Shown here piece by piece: positions 53,453 through 62,550 of a stretch of DNA of 64,000 bases; positions within the stretch are counted from its first letter, which is position 1, and every line of letters starts with the position of its first letter. The DNA is from Trinickia dabaoshanensis (GTDB lineage: Bacteria; Pseudomonadota; Gammaproteobacteria; Burkholderiales; Burkholderiaceae): NCBI RefSeq assembly GCF_002879885.1, contig NZ_PNYA01000040.1, forward strand, positions 1-64,000, written 5' to 3'. The notes under the pieces are model-generated. The model searched no databases. It was given only the letters and a program-made list of their open reading frames with translations, and was not told where the DNA came from. A program made the translations under genes and the position numbers.

Positions 53453-56400
53453 ATGGCCCGCGCTCTCGTCTCCACGGGCGCAACGCCCGGCCCCGCCGGC
53501 CTCGCGCCCACGATGGCGGATGGCGTCGCCTACACGGCCGAACTCGCCGCCACGCACCGCTACCGGCTCGGCGCGCTGCTCGGCGAAGGCGCCACCGGCG
53601 TCGTCTACGAAGGTTGGCGTGCCGACACCGGCGAACGCGTGGCCGTCAAGCTGCTGCGCGAGGACGCCTCGCGCGATGCCGACGAACGCATGCGCTTGCG
53701 AGCGCGCTTCCAGCGCGAAACGCAACTGTGCGCGCGGCTCGCCCACCCCCATATCGTTGCGCTGCTCGATAACGGCGAGACGGCCGACGGCCGGCTCTTC
53801 GCGGTGTTCGAACACGTGCCGGGGGAAACGTTGCGGGCCATGCTCGCGGCCCACGGCCCGCTCCCGGCGGAAACGGCGGGCCATTTGATGGCGCAGGTGC
53901 TCGACGGATTGGCGCATGCGCACCGCGGCGGCGTCGTTCATCGCGATCTGAAACCGCAAAACGTAATGGTGACGCGAATCGACGGCGCGCTCCACGCCAA
54001 GATTCTCGACTTCGGCATCGGCGCGCTGCTTCCGAACGCTGGACTCGCCGACGAACTGACGCTTACGCGCACCGACGAAGTCTTGGGCTCGCCGCGATAT
54101 TGCTCGCCCGAGCAACTGCGCGGCGAACCGCCTACCGCTAAAAGCGACTTCTATGCCTGGGGCTTGGTCGTCATCGAATGCCTGACGGGGCAGCCTGTCA
54201 TGCAAGGAGCGACGGTCGCCGAGATCCTGTATCAGCAATTGAGCCCCGTCGACGTCGCTTTGCCGCCCGCGATCGCCGCGCATCCACTAGGCGCCGTGTT
54301 GCGCGAAGCCCTCAATAAAGATCCGAAACAGCGCGCCGAATCCGCGGAGGCGCTCGCCACCCGGTTTCGCGCCGTACATTTCGCCGCGCTCGTCGGCGCG
54401 CTGCGCTATCGGCCCGTTCGCCGCACGCCATTGGCTTGGCATCGGCAAGAGAACGGGATGCCCCCGCCGGCCGCGGCTGCGGCCGCCGAATTCCGCCAGG
54501 TCACGGCGCTCTGTTGCAGCGTATCGATCGTGGCCGACGAAGAGGCCGGCGCGCAGGCGCTCCTTTCCGAATCGCTCGACGCCTACCAAGCTCAATGGCT
54601 CACCCGCTGCACCGACATCGCGATCCGGTATGGCGGACACGCGGCCGGCGTGCTCGGCGAGTTGCTGCTGTTTTACTTCGGTTATCCGGATGGCATCGAT
54701 CGGCCCGCTCAACGCGCCTGCCGCGCTGCGTTGGAAATGACCCGCCACGCGGCGCAATCGGCCGGCAGCATGGGGGCACGAGACGCACAACCGCTACCGG
54801 TCGCGCCGGACGGGCCCGCCGTTCGCGTCGAAATCGCCGCGGCCATCCACGCCGGAACGATATCCTCGAACGCCGGCACGCTGCCGGGCGGAATCACGGC
54901 AAGCGCGGTCGTGCGCCTGCAGCGCATGGCGCAGCCTGGGCATATTCTGCTCAGCGAACAAGCCGCGCGCCGCGTGGAGCGTCATGTCGATTCCGTCGCG
55001 CTGCCGCTTCGCTTCGCGCTTCCCGGCGCCGCGCCGCAACCGGTGCGCGAATTATTGGGCGAGCGCTACGAGCATGCGCCATTCGATGCCCTCGAACACG
55101 GCGACGCGCACCCAATGGTCGGCCGCGAGCGCGAATTCGCGGCGCTGATGCGCGCATGGGACAGCACATCGCGCAACGTGCGCGCGAGCGCGAGCGCCCA
55201 GCGCATGACGCTCGTCGTGGGCGACGCCGGCATGGGCAAATCGCGCCTCGTGCACGAGCTTCGCGAAGCCGTGCGCTCGCGCGGCCATGGTTACGCGGAT
55301 TGTGCCTGTCTGCCCGATCAGACGAACCACGCGCTCGCGCCGCTGCTGCGCTTCGTCAAGGCGCGCTGGCATTTGGACATCGACGATCCCGCCGCGGCCG
55401 ATCCGCTGGTTGCGCTCGAGCAGGCGTTGCGCCTGGACGAGAACGAGCGGGCGGCGGCGCGTGCGACGTTGTCGGCATGGCTCGGCCGGCCGCTCGGCGC
55501 CGATCTGTCGCGCTGGTCGGGCGCGCGCCAGCAACAAGCCCTGTTCGACATGCTGTGCCAGTTGCTCGCTTCGCTGAACCCGCAAGGCCCGGTGCTGCTC
55601 ATCATCGAGGACGTGCAATGGATCGACGACAGTACGATCGCGTTTCTCGACGCGCTCACGCGTCATCCGTGCTCGGCCAGCGTGTGCATCGTGCTGACCA
55701 CGAGGCCCGAGGCGCTCGAGCGCTGGAAGCATCGCGCCGAGCGCATCCCGCTTAGGCGGCTCTCGCGCGCCGCGGCCTACCAACTCGCCACCGCGCTGAC
55801 GCCCGGCATGAACGCGGATACCGCCGCGCTCGATCGCCTCGTGCGCCGCGCGGGCGGCATTCCGCTGTTCGTGGAAGAACTCGTGCGCGAACTCGAATCG
55901 CGCGGCGCGTTCGCCGAGCAAGCCGAGCCCGGCGCCAACGGCCCGGCCGCCGCCGAGACGGACTCGCTTCCGGGCAGCTTGCGCGAGGTGCTCGAGCTTT
56001 CGCTCGAGCGCGTCGACGGCGCCCGCGATACCGTGCAGCTTGCTGCCGCGATCGGTTTGGAATTCGACGCGCGGTTGCTGACGAGGGCCTCGCCGCACGA
56101 CGCATCGATCGTCGAGGACGACCTCAGACGCTTGCTCGAGGGGCGCATTCTCTACGCACAACACCGCTTGGATGGCGTCGCATTCGTATTCCGGCACGCG
56201 TTGCTGCGCGACGCCGCTTATGAATCCATGCCCGCGGCGACACGGCACGCATGTCATCTTCGTATCGCGCACGCACTGGCGCAACGCGTGCACGAAGCCG
56301 ATTCGCTCGAACGCTGCGCAGCCACCGCGGGACATTTCGCACGCGCGCAGGCCTATGCGCAGGCCGTTCCCTTCGGCATGACCGCCGCTCAGCGCGCACT

Positions 56401-57544
56401 CGAACGCGCGCGGCACGACGATGCGATCCATTACGCGCGCGCCACGCTCGAATGGCTGGGCCAGTGCGACTACCCGGGGCACGATCGGGATTGCGTCGCC
56501 ATCGACCTCGCGCTCTCGCATGCGCTGATGGCCCGCTACGGATGGGGTGCGCCGCACGTACGCGAGAGCGCGAACAGGATGCACATGCGCGCCGCCGCGT
56601 TGCAGGACCCCACGCTGGCAGGCCGTGCGATGTGGACCATCGCTTTACACCATCATGTGGCCGGGGACCGTGCCGAGTCGCACCGAATCGGAACGCAACT
56701 CACGCAATTCGCGCGCACCTCGCGCCGAGACGATCTCGCCGTCGTGGCCGATACGATTTGCGCCATGAACGATTGGGTCGACGGCCAATACTTCCACGCG
56801 AGGACCGCGCTCGAGGCGGCGCTCGATGCGCATCGCCCCGCGCGCGATCACGACCATCGCCGCGTCTTCGGGCTCGATACGCGGGCATGGGCCATGTCCG
56901 CGCTGGCGGGCGTGCTCTGGTGCATGGACGGCGACGACGCACGTGCGGTTGAGCAAGCCCGCGAAGCCGTGCACGCCGCCACCTGCAGCGATCACCTGCC
57001 CACGATCGGCGTGACGATGATGTACCTGGGCCGCATGCAGCATTGGGTGGGCGACCGCGACGGCGCCCGCGTCACGTCGTCGGCCATCATGGATCTATCG
57101 AGAATTTACGGGTTGAACGCCGTCGAGCGTTACGCCGCGATCCTGCAGGCATGGTGCGTGGACGATCGCGAGACGGCGATCGCCAACGTGGACGCGCTCA
57201 AGCAAACGGGCTGCATGCTGGGCCTGACCTTCTATGCCTCGCTCGTCGCCGAGTTGGATGTGCGGCGCGGCGATTTCGCCCATGCGCTCGTCGTGCTGGA
57301 CGAGTGCCTCACGCTGTGCGAGCGCACCGGCGAACGCTACTACCAGCCGCAATTGCTCGTCATGAAGGCCCGCTACCTGAGAGAACAACGCGATGACTCA
57401 TCGATTCCGGCCGCGCAGGCGTGCTGCATGCAAGCGATCGACGCAGCCCGCCAAGGTTCGATGTGGCACATCGCGAAAATAGCGCAGACCGAACTGCGCA
57501 TGCTGCAAGAAGCAGCTTATTCAACCACTGGAGAAGCGCAATGA
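53453..57544 (+). CDS. TOMM-system kinase/cyclase/ATPase fusion protein
   Basis: A 1363-residue cytoplasmic fusion. (1) Ser/Thr kinase, residues 37-310, with Lys66, catalytic Asp165 (HRDLKPQN) and DFG 186-188, all intact. (2) Class III cyclase-like domain, about 345-540, where the first metal Asp is absent (TALCCSVS) and the GDG-like loop reads GELLLFYFG, so probably inactive. (3) STAND-type ATPase, about 555-900, with Walker A GDAGMGKSR and Walker B LLIIEDVQWIDD. (4) Helical TPR-like repeats to the end. The family is named for its association with TOMM clusters. Its stop codon overlaps the first precursor's start (ATGA). Confidence 0.88.
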   Translation: MARALVSTGATPGPAGLAPTMADGVAYTAELAATHRYRLGALLGEGATGVVYEGWRADTGERVAVKLLREDASRDADERMRLRARFQRETQLCARLAHPHIVALLDNGETADGRLFAVFEHVPGETLRAMLAAHGPLPAETAGHLMAQVLDGLAHAHRGGVVHRDLKPQNVMVTRIDGALHAKILDFGIGALLPNAGLADELTLTRTDEVLGSPRYCSPEQLRGEPPTAKSDFYAWGLVVIECLTGQPVMQGATVAEILYQQLSPVDVALPPAIAAHPLGAVLREALNKDPKQRAESAEALATRFRAVHFAALVGALRYRPVRRTPLAWHRQENGMPPPAAAAAAEFRQVTALCCSVSIVADEEAGAQALLSESLDAYQAQWLTRCTDIAIRYGGHAAGVLGELLLFYFGYPDGIDRPAQRACRAALEMTRHAAQSAGSMGARDAQPLPVAPDGPAVRVEIAAAIHAGTISSNAGTLPGGITASAVVRLQRMAQPGHILLSEQAARRVERHVDSVALPLRFALPGAAPQPVRELLGERYEHAPFDALEHGDAHPMVGREREFAALMRAWDSTSRNVRASASAQRMTLVVGDAGMGKSRLVHELREAVRSRGHGYADCACLPDQTNHALAPLLRFVKARWHLDIDDPAAADPLVALEQALRLDENERAAARATLSAWLGRPLGADLSRWSGARQQQALFDMLCQLLASLNPQGPVLLIIEDVQWIDDSTIAFLDALTRHPCSASVCIVLTTRPEALERWKHRAERIPLRRLSRAAAYQLATALTPGMNADTAALDRLVRRAGGIPLFVEELVRELESRGAFAEQAEPGANGPAAAETDSLPGSLREVLELSLERVDGARDTVQLAAAIGLEFDARLLTRASPHDASIVEDDLRRLLEGRILYAQHRLDGVAFVFRHALLRDAAYESMPAATRHACHLRIAHALAQRVHEADSLERCAATAGHFARAQAYAQAVPFGMTAAQRALERARHDDAIHYARATLEWLGQCDYPGHDRDCVAIDLALSHALMARYGWGAPHVRESANRMHMRAAALQDPTLAGRAMWTIALHHHVAGDRAESHRIGTQLTQFARTSRRDDLAVVADTICAMNDWVDGQYFHARTALEAALDAHRPARDHDHRRVFGLDTRAWAMSALAGVLWCMDGDDARAVEQAREAVHAATCSDHLPTIGVTMMYLGRMQHWVGDRDGARVTSSAIMDLSRIYGLNAVERYAAILQAWCVDDRETAIANVDALKQTGCMLGLTFYASLVAELDVRRGDFAHALVVLDECLTLCERTGERYYQPQLLVMKARYLREQRDDSSIPAAQACCMQAIDAARQGSMWHIAKIAQTELRMLQEAAYSTTGEAQ

Positions 57545-57894
57545 CCTCACCCACGATCTTGCCGTCTTACGATCAGTTCCTGGAGTTTCGAGCCGTGATC
57601 ATCGAAGCGATCGCACTTGCGTGGCGCGATCCCGCCTTTCTCGCGGAACTGCGCGAAGCCCCGAAACGGGCACTGAAGGAACGCTTCGGCTACGAGTACC
57701 CCGTGCAGGTCAATCTAAAGGTGCATAACGACACGTCGACTTGGATGCCGGGTTTGACCGGCGGCTGGAAAACGAATGAGTTCAATGCGCTCGAGCTCGT
57801 TTTTCCGCCGGCGCCCGAACCCGATCAAATGACCGTGGCGCTTGCTGCGTACAACGCCAAGCATCTGGACCCCATCGCCCCGACGGAGCGCTGA
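57541..57894 (+). CDS. TOMM precursor 1, nitrile-hydratase-leader (NHLP) type, Cys-free
   Basis: A 117-residue protein with the nitrile-hydratase-alpha-like leader (IIEAIALAWRDPAFLAELREAP, then RFGYEYP). It belongs to the BMA_0021/BMA_0022 type of TOMM precursor. It has no Cys and its tail (HLDPIAPTER) has only one Thr after the shared ALAAYNA block, so little could become azole. It may be a partner of the second precursor rather than a substrate. The ATG overlaps the kinase stop codon. Confidence 0.85.
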   Translation: MTSPTILPSYDQFLEFRAVIIEAIALAWRDPAFLAELREAPKRALKERFGYEYPVQVNLKVHNDTSTWMPGLTGGWKTNEFNALELVFPPAPEPDQMTVALAAYNAKHLDPIAPTER

Positions 57895-57895
57895 A

Positions 57896-58249
57896 ATGGC
57901 TGCGAACAACGGCATCCCGAGTTTCGAATCCTTGCTGGAACTGCAAGAGGTCTATCTGCGCGCGATCGCGTTGGCTTGGCGCGACCCCGAATTCAAACAG
58001 GCGCTGTTCACCGATGCGACCGACGCGCTCGCGCGTTACTTCGGCTACGAAGCCCCGTGGCTGCTCGAATTGAAGGTCAAAGACCCGGGCCCCGGATACG
58101 GCTGGAATCCCAAGACGCGCACCTGGTCGTTACCGGCGCATACCTTGACTTTCGGTATCCCGACACGCCCCGCCGATGTCGTCGAAGAGCCGATCGCCCT
58201 CGCCGCCTACAACGATGCGGGCCCGGCTTACCTGTTCACCTGCTGCTAG
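57896..58249 (+). CDS. TOMM precursor 2, nitrile-hydratase-leader (NHLP) type, C-terminal TCC
   Basis: Also 117 residues, with a leader matching precursor 1 (VYLRAIALAWRDPEFKQALFTD, ARYFGYEAPWLLELKVKD). After the shared ALAAYN block it ends YLFTCC: Thr115, Cys116 and Cys117 at the very C-terminus are the only good heterocyclisation sites. It starts 1 bp after precursor 1 with GGAG upstream. The peptide product would be azole-capped, with cleavage site unknown. Confidence 0.88.
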   Translation: MAANNGIPSFESLLELQEVYLRAIALAWRDPEFKQALFTDATDALARYFGYEAPWLLELKVKDPGPGYGWNPKTRTWSLPAHTLTFGIPTRPADVVEEPIALAAYNDAGPAYLFTCC

Positions 58250-58371
58250 CGGCTAGCCGCGGGGCTGCCGCGCAATCACGCCTTCGTGCCGCTGCGTGCT
58301 CGTCGAACTCGCCGCGGCACGAACAAGGAAGGCGCGCGCACCCGCGCCCATTCGATCGAAGCGGAGCGCGC

Positions 58372-60603
58372 ATGCTCGACGATCTTTCCCGGAAGTTGCG
58401 TTTCAAGCCGCACCTGTTGCTGCTCGACGACGGGCCCGACACCCTGTATGTCGTCGACGAATTCAAGCGCTCGGTCTTGAGCGGCGCGATTTTTCCGGCG
58501 CTCGCCGCGTGCGTGCGCGAGTCGCGCTCGATCGGACAGATCGTCGCCGCGTTGTCGCCGCGTTTTTCCGACTGGGACATTCTGCGCGCGCTCGATCATT
58601 TCATTCAGCGCGGCTACCTACGCGCCGACGAATCCGATGCGCTCGATGCCGCGCGCGGCTATCACGAGCGATCCGGACTCGACGGCGACCGCGCCTGCGC
58701 GACGGCGCAAGGCTTGTGCGTCGAGGTCACCGCTTACGGCGTCGATCCCACGCCGCAAATCGAAGCCTTCCGCGCGTGCGGGGTCGAGCTGTCGAGCGAC
58801 GCGCCCCTCGTCATTGCGCTTTGCGACAGCTATCGCAGTCCTGAATTGCTGATCGCGGCCGAGCGCGCCACGGCGCGCGGTGCCCGCTTGCTGCTCGTCA
58901 ATCCCACCGGTGTGCAAGCGAGCATCGGCCCGCTGCTCGGCGCCGAGGAGGACACGCCCGTCCCGTGTATCGCCTGCGTGCGGTATTGGACCGGCTTGAA
59001 CCAACCGGTTCAAGCGCTGCTGGCACGCCGCCATGGAGAACGCGCGGCCCGCCTGCCTCCCGCCTATAGCGCCGCGAGCCTGCGCGCGCTGGCGGGGCTC
59101 GTCGTCAACTTCGTCGAACGAATCGCCGTCGATGCGGACAGACGCACGCGGGCGAGCCAGCATGTCTTGTCCATCCGTACGGACAGCTTCGAAACCGCGT
59201 GGCACCGCCTGATCAAACGGCCGCAGTGCCCTTGCTGCGGCAATCCTTCGCTGATGCGCGAGCAGGCGTTTCGGCCTCAAGCGCTGTCGCCGGCGCCCGC
59301 TCGCGCCCGCCGCACGGGCGGCTATCGAATTGCGGACGCCCAAACGACGTTCGATCGGTACCGCCATTTCGTCTCGCCGTTAACGGGAGCCGTCGCTTAT
59401 CTGCACCCGATGCCGGGACGGCATGCCGGAGCGCGCCATGTCTACGTATCCGGCTATGTCGTGTGCCCTCGATCGCCCGCCCGCGGCAACCGCTTCGACC
59501 GTATTTGCTCCGGCAAGGGCGTCACCGAGACGCAAGCGCGTGTCAGCGCGCTGTGCGAAGCACTCGAGCGTTTCAGCGGCGTCTATCAAGGCGACGAAGC
59601 GACCGTTCGCGGCAGCATGATGCAACTGGCGGGAGACGTCACGCAAAACGGAGAACCGATTCATCCGAACGCCTTGCAGCAATTCAGCGAGCGCCAGTTC
59701 GAAGCGCGGGCGGCGATCAACGCCACGACAGACGATGTGCGCAAGCAAGTGCCGCAGCGCTTTGGCGCCGATGCCGTGATCGACTGGACCCCTGCTTGGT
59801 CGCTCGTCTCCGGGATCAAACGGCTGGTGCCCTTGAGCTACTGCTTCTCGGATACGCCCGATCCCGAGGCGGCGCAAGTGTGCGTCCACAATCCTAACGG
59901 CAGCGCGGCAGGCGGTTGCTTCGAGGAAGCCGTGTTGCAGGGGCTGCTCGAATTGATCGAGCGCGACGCCGTGGCGATCTGGTGGTACAACCGGGTCGAA
60001 CGACCCGGCGTCGATATCGCGAGTTTTCGCGAGCCATATTTCGACGCACTGCGCCACGAATACGAATCGATCGGCTGGCGGCTTTGGGCTATCGACATCG
60101 CGCACGATTTGCGCATCCCGACCTTCGCCGCGCTGGCGTGCGACGCCCGGCACGAACGATTCTCGATCGGGTTCGGCTGCCATCTCGACCCTTGCATCGC
60201 GCTGCAACGCGCACTGACGGAAGTCAATCAATTGCTCGACGTCGACGCCAAGGCTCCGCCGCCTTGGGACAGGGAAAAGCTGTCGTCCGATCGCTTTTTG
60301 TACCCTTGCGCCGATTTGCCTCAAACCGATTCGACGACCTGGCCGCCGATCGGGGGTACCGATTTGCGCGAGGACGTCGAGCTATGTGTAACTCGCCTTT
60401 CGACGCTCGGCATGGATACGCTCGTCGTCAACAAAACGCGGCCCGATATCGGCTTGAGCGTCGTGCAAACGATCGTGCCGGGCCTGTGCCACTTTTGGCC
60501 GCGTTTCGGTGCGCAGCGACTCTACGACGTTCCGGTCAGGCAAGGTTGGTTGCCCCGAGCGCGTGAGGAAACCGAACTGAATCGCGCGCTGTTGTTTCTC
60601 TGA
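58372..60603 (+). CDS. fused RRE-E1-YcaO cyclodehydratase of the TOMM operon
   Basis: A 743-residue enzyme that makes azolines from Cys/Ser/Thr of the precursor. Residues 1-85 form a PqqD-like leader-recognition element; about 95-300 an E1-like partner domain with Cys286, Cys288 and Cys289 (QCPCCGN zinc site); about 320-743 the YcaO domain with the ATP signature CSGKGVTETQARVSALCEALERF and ELIERDAVAIWWYNR. The usual C-terminal PxPxP tail is missing; it ends NRALLFL. The ATG at 58372 follows GGAG, 120 bp after precursor 2. No azoline dehydrogenase gene is nearby, so azolines may stay unoxidised. No exporter or protease gene adjoins it. Confidence 0.87.
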   Translation: MLDDLSRKLRFKPHLLLLDDGPDTLYVVDEFKRSVLSGAIFPALAACVRESRSIGQIVAALSPRFSDWDILRALDHFIQRGYLRADESDALDAARGYHERSGLDGDRACATAQGLCVEVTAYGVDPTPQIEAFRACGVELSSDAPLVIALCDSYRSPELLIAAERATARGARLLLVNPTGVQASIGPLLGAEEDTPVPCIACVRYWTGLNQPVQALLARRHGERAARLPPAYSAASLRALAGLVVNFVERIAVDADRRTRASQHVLSIRTDSFETAWHRLIKRPQCPCCGNPSLMREQAFRPQALSPAPARARRTGGYRIADAQTTFDRYRHFVSPLTGAVAYLHPMPGRHAGARHVYVSGYVVCPRSPARGNRFDRICSGKGVTETQARVSALCEALERFSGVYQGDEATVRGSMMQLAGDVTQNGEPIHPNALQQFSERQFEARAAINATTDDVRKQVPQRFGADAVIDWTPAWSLVSGIKRLVPLSYCFSDTPDPEAAQVCVHNPNGSAAGGCFEEAVLQGLLELIERDAVAIWWYNRVERPGVDIASFREPYFDALRHEYESIGWRLWAIDIAHDLRIPTFAALACDARHERFSIGFGCHLDPCIALQRALTEVNQLLDVDAKAPPPWDREKLSSDRFLYPCADLPQTDSTTWPPIGGTDLREDVELCVTRLSTLGMDTLVVNKTRPDIGLSVVQTIVPGLCHFWPRFGAQRLYDVPVRQGWLPRAREETELNRALLFL

Positions 60604-60775
60604 CGCGCGCGCCCCAGCGTGTAATCGACTGTAATCGCGTTTCTCCCCTGGTTGCCATATCGTGTGTTGCAGAAGGCAGCGCGTCCGATAACCGAAGCGA
60701 CCGAACTGCGCGTAGGTTCGTGGAAGTGTCGGAGGCGAGGCCTTGCTACGGGGAAGGCGCGACGGAGACCGGCCA

Positions 60776-61351
60776 ATGAATAAAATAATCGATGTCGCGA
60801 TCGTGTTCGATATACAAGCTCTTAACGAAAAATATCGTAATGTCAGCCGCAATCCCAATGCGCCGACAGCTGTCGACCATGACGACGTTTGTTTGATTGC
60901 GGCAATGCGGCACGTGCCAGATCTGGCGACCCAGGCCACCGCGGATCTGGCACTTACTGCACTCACGGGGGACATCATGCGCTGGCGTACGGTTTCCTTT
61001 CCGGGAGACGGCGCGCAGCATGCCGTCGTCTATAAGCTCCAACGATTCGCGGGATTGCCGACCACGGCCGCGGCACAGCCGAAGCTCGCCCGCGCGTGGC
61101 GAGCGCTGCCGCGCTTGCAAGCGGACGGTTCAGTCGATCCGCACGGCGGCGACGGCACGCGTACGCTGAGCTACAGCGTTGATTGCCATGTCACGGGCAC
61201 GGGGATGGAACGCTATCAAGTTTGGTTTTACGTGGCTAAAGGCGCGCGCGGGGCCGCGCTCAATATCCAAGGATATTTCTATTGGGACCCGTCGGTGACG
61301 ATATACGGCGGCAAGCAAACAGCGGATGACCGACAGCCGATGAACGTTTAA
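60776..61351 (+). CDS. AidA/PixA-family inclusion-body-type protein
   Basis: A 191-residue protein of the AidA/PixA family, recognised by the N-terminal VAIVFDIQALNEKY start, the NPNAPTAVDHDD block, a mid-region TGDIMRWRTVSFPGDGAQHAVVYK and a C-terminal YFYWDPSVTIYGG. PixA forms cytoplasmic inclusions in Xenorhabdus and AidA is quorum-controlled and needed for nematode killing in Burkholderia. Function here is unknown. GGAG precedes the ATG. It follows the TOMM operon by 172 bp, which may be chance. Confidence 0.75.
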   Translation: MNKIIDVAIVFDIQALNEKYRNVSRNPNAPTAVDHDDVCLIAAMRHVPDLATQATADLALTALTGDIMRWRTVSFPGDGAQHAVVYKLQRFAGLPTTAAAQPKLARAWRALPRLQADGSVDPHGGDGTRTLSYSVDCHVTGTGMERYQVWFYVAKGARGAALNIQGYFYWDPSVTIYGGKQTADDRQPMNV

Positions 61352-61362
61352 TCGGCCGTTCC

Positions 61363-62352
61363 CTAAAGCGCGCTGCCGCTCAAACAATCGAACAAGAACG
61401 AGCGCAGCGCGAATTGTTGCTCACCGCTCACCGATTCGAATTCGAGGCCATGGGTAACCAGGCCGTCGGGGGCAACGCTGTCTTTGACGTTGCGCACGAT
61501 CGCCATGGCCTCGAATTGGGTATCGACTTGCGCCGTCCTGATCGGAAACGAAACCTGGACCTGCGCACCAATTGCGCCCAATACACGCGGGCTCACGAGC
61601 GCCATGCCTTGCACGCTCAAATCGCGCCCGAGGCCGAGGCCCTGCGCTTCGCCGTCCGTACTCAGCGCCCTGTACTTTACGGCGAGCCGTGTTTGCACTC
61701 GTGCCGCCTTGCGCTCGCGCAGCAACCGAACGGCGCCGGGCTCGGAGAGCACGAGGTAATGGAACGGTTCGCTGCAGGCGGCCAGCACCGTGCAGGAGAA
61801 TGAATACACCGCATGCGCACCGATCGCGACGGCCTGTACGTTTTCCCCCGCCGACAATACGAGCGGCAGCTTGCCCACCCTGGGTGCGGTAACGAAAAGC
61901 GAGTGATCGGGACTAAAGCCGATGAGTCTGCTTCGGCGCATCGGGCTCGTCGTGGCGAAGAAGCTGCGCATGCCGATCGGCGCGCCGATCGCGAGCCGCA
62001 TTTGCGTAAGCGTGACGGGCGCGGCACGCGCATCGCTCGCGCCCGGATTCGCGTTTTCCGCCGTCCCCGTTCTTGCCACTCCTTTATAGAACGAGAAGTG
62101 GTCGATTAAGAAACGGCGCTCTTCCTCGCTGCCGACAATCGAACCCGCACGCAGAAGCAATGTGCCGTTCTGGTCGAGTAGCGGCCATGCAAGCGGCTCT
62201 CCGATAGGGATCGGAGCCGGCTCATGGTCCATGGGTACGGGCGATTCGCTCATCGATCGATGCCGCTGCGGCAGCGCAATGAATTGTTCGTACGATGCTA
62301 CTCCAAATGTGGCCGCACGAACGGACGGACGCTTGGGGATTTTCAGGCCCAT
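61363..62352 (-). CDS. PilZ-domain protein, YcgR-like c-di-GMP effector
   Basis: A 329-residue protein with a YcgR-N-like domain (about 120-225) and a C-terminal PilZ domain (about 230-329). PilZ ligand residues are present as RKAARVQTR (RxxxR region) and GRDLSVQGMAL (DxSxxG). YcgR proteins bind c-di-GMP and brake the flagellar motor or act on other targets. It is convergent with the AidA gene and divergent from the protease. The first Met (62352) is used; Met at 62253 is an alternative. The residues before about 40 look unstructured. Confidence 0.75.
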   Translation of the reverse strand: MGLKIPKRPSVRAATFGVASYEQFIALPQRHRSMSESPVPMDHEPAPIPIGEPLAWPLLDQNGTLLLRAGSIVGSEEERRFLIDHFSFYKGVARTGTAENANPGASDARAAPVTLTQMRLAIGAPIGMRSFFATTSPMRRSRLIGFSPDHSLFVTAPRVGKLPLVLSAGENVQAVAIGAHAVYSFSCTVLAACSEPFHYLVLSEPGAVRLLRERKAARVQTRLAVKYRALSTDGEAQGLGLGRDLSVQGMALVSPRVLGAIGAQVQVSFPIRTAQVDTQFEAMAIVRNVKDSVAPDGLVTHGLEFESVSGEQQFALRSFLFDCLSGSAL

Positions 62353-62550
62353 TGATGCTTATCAAGTTTTCGAATTCGATTTGCAAGAACTACCGCGCAT
62401 CGGGTTGTGATGCGTATCGTGCGCTCGGTCACAGCCGAGCATCGGCGAGCGCACGACAATGCTTGCACGGGTGACCGACGTAGTCAGAAAGAGCACTCAA
62501 AAAACCAGTCCGCGCGGCACCCGCATGACAACCATTGCAGGGGGTGAGCC

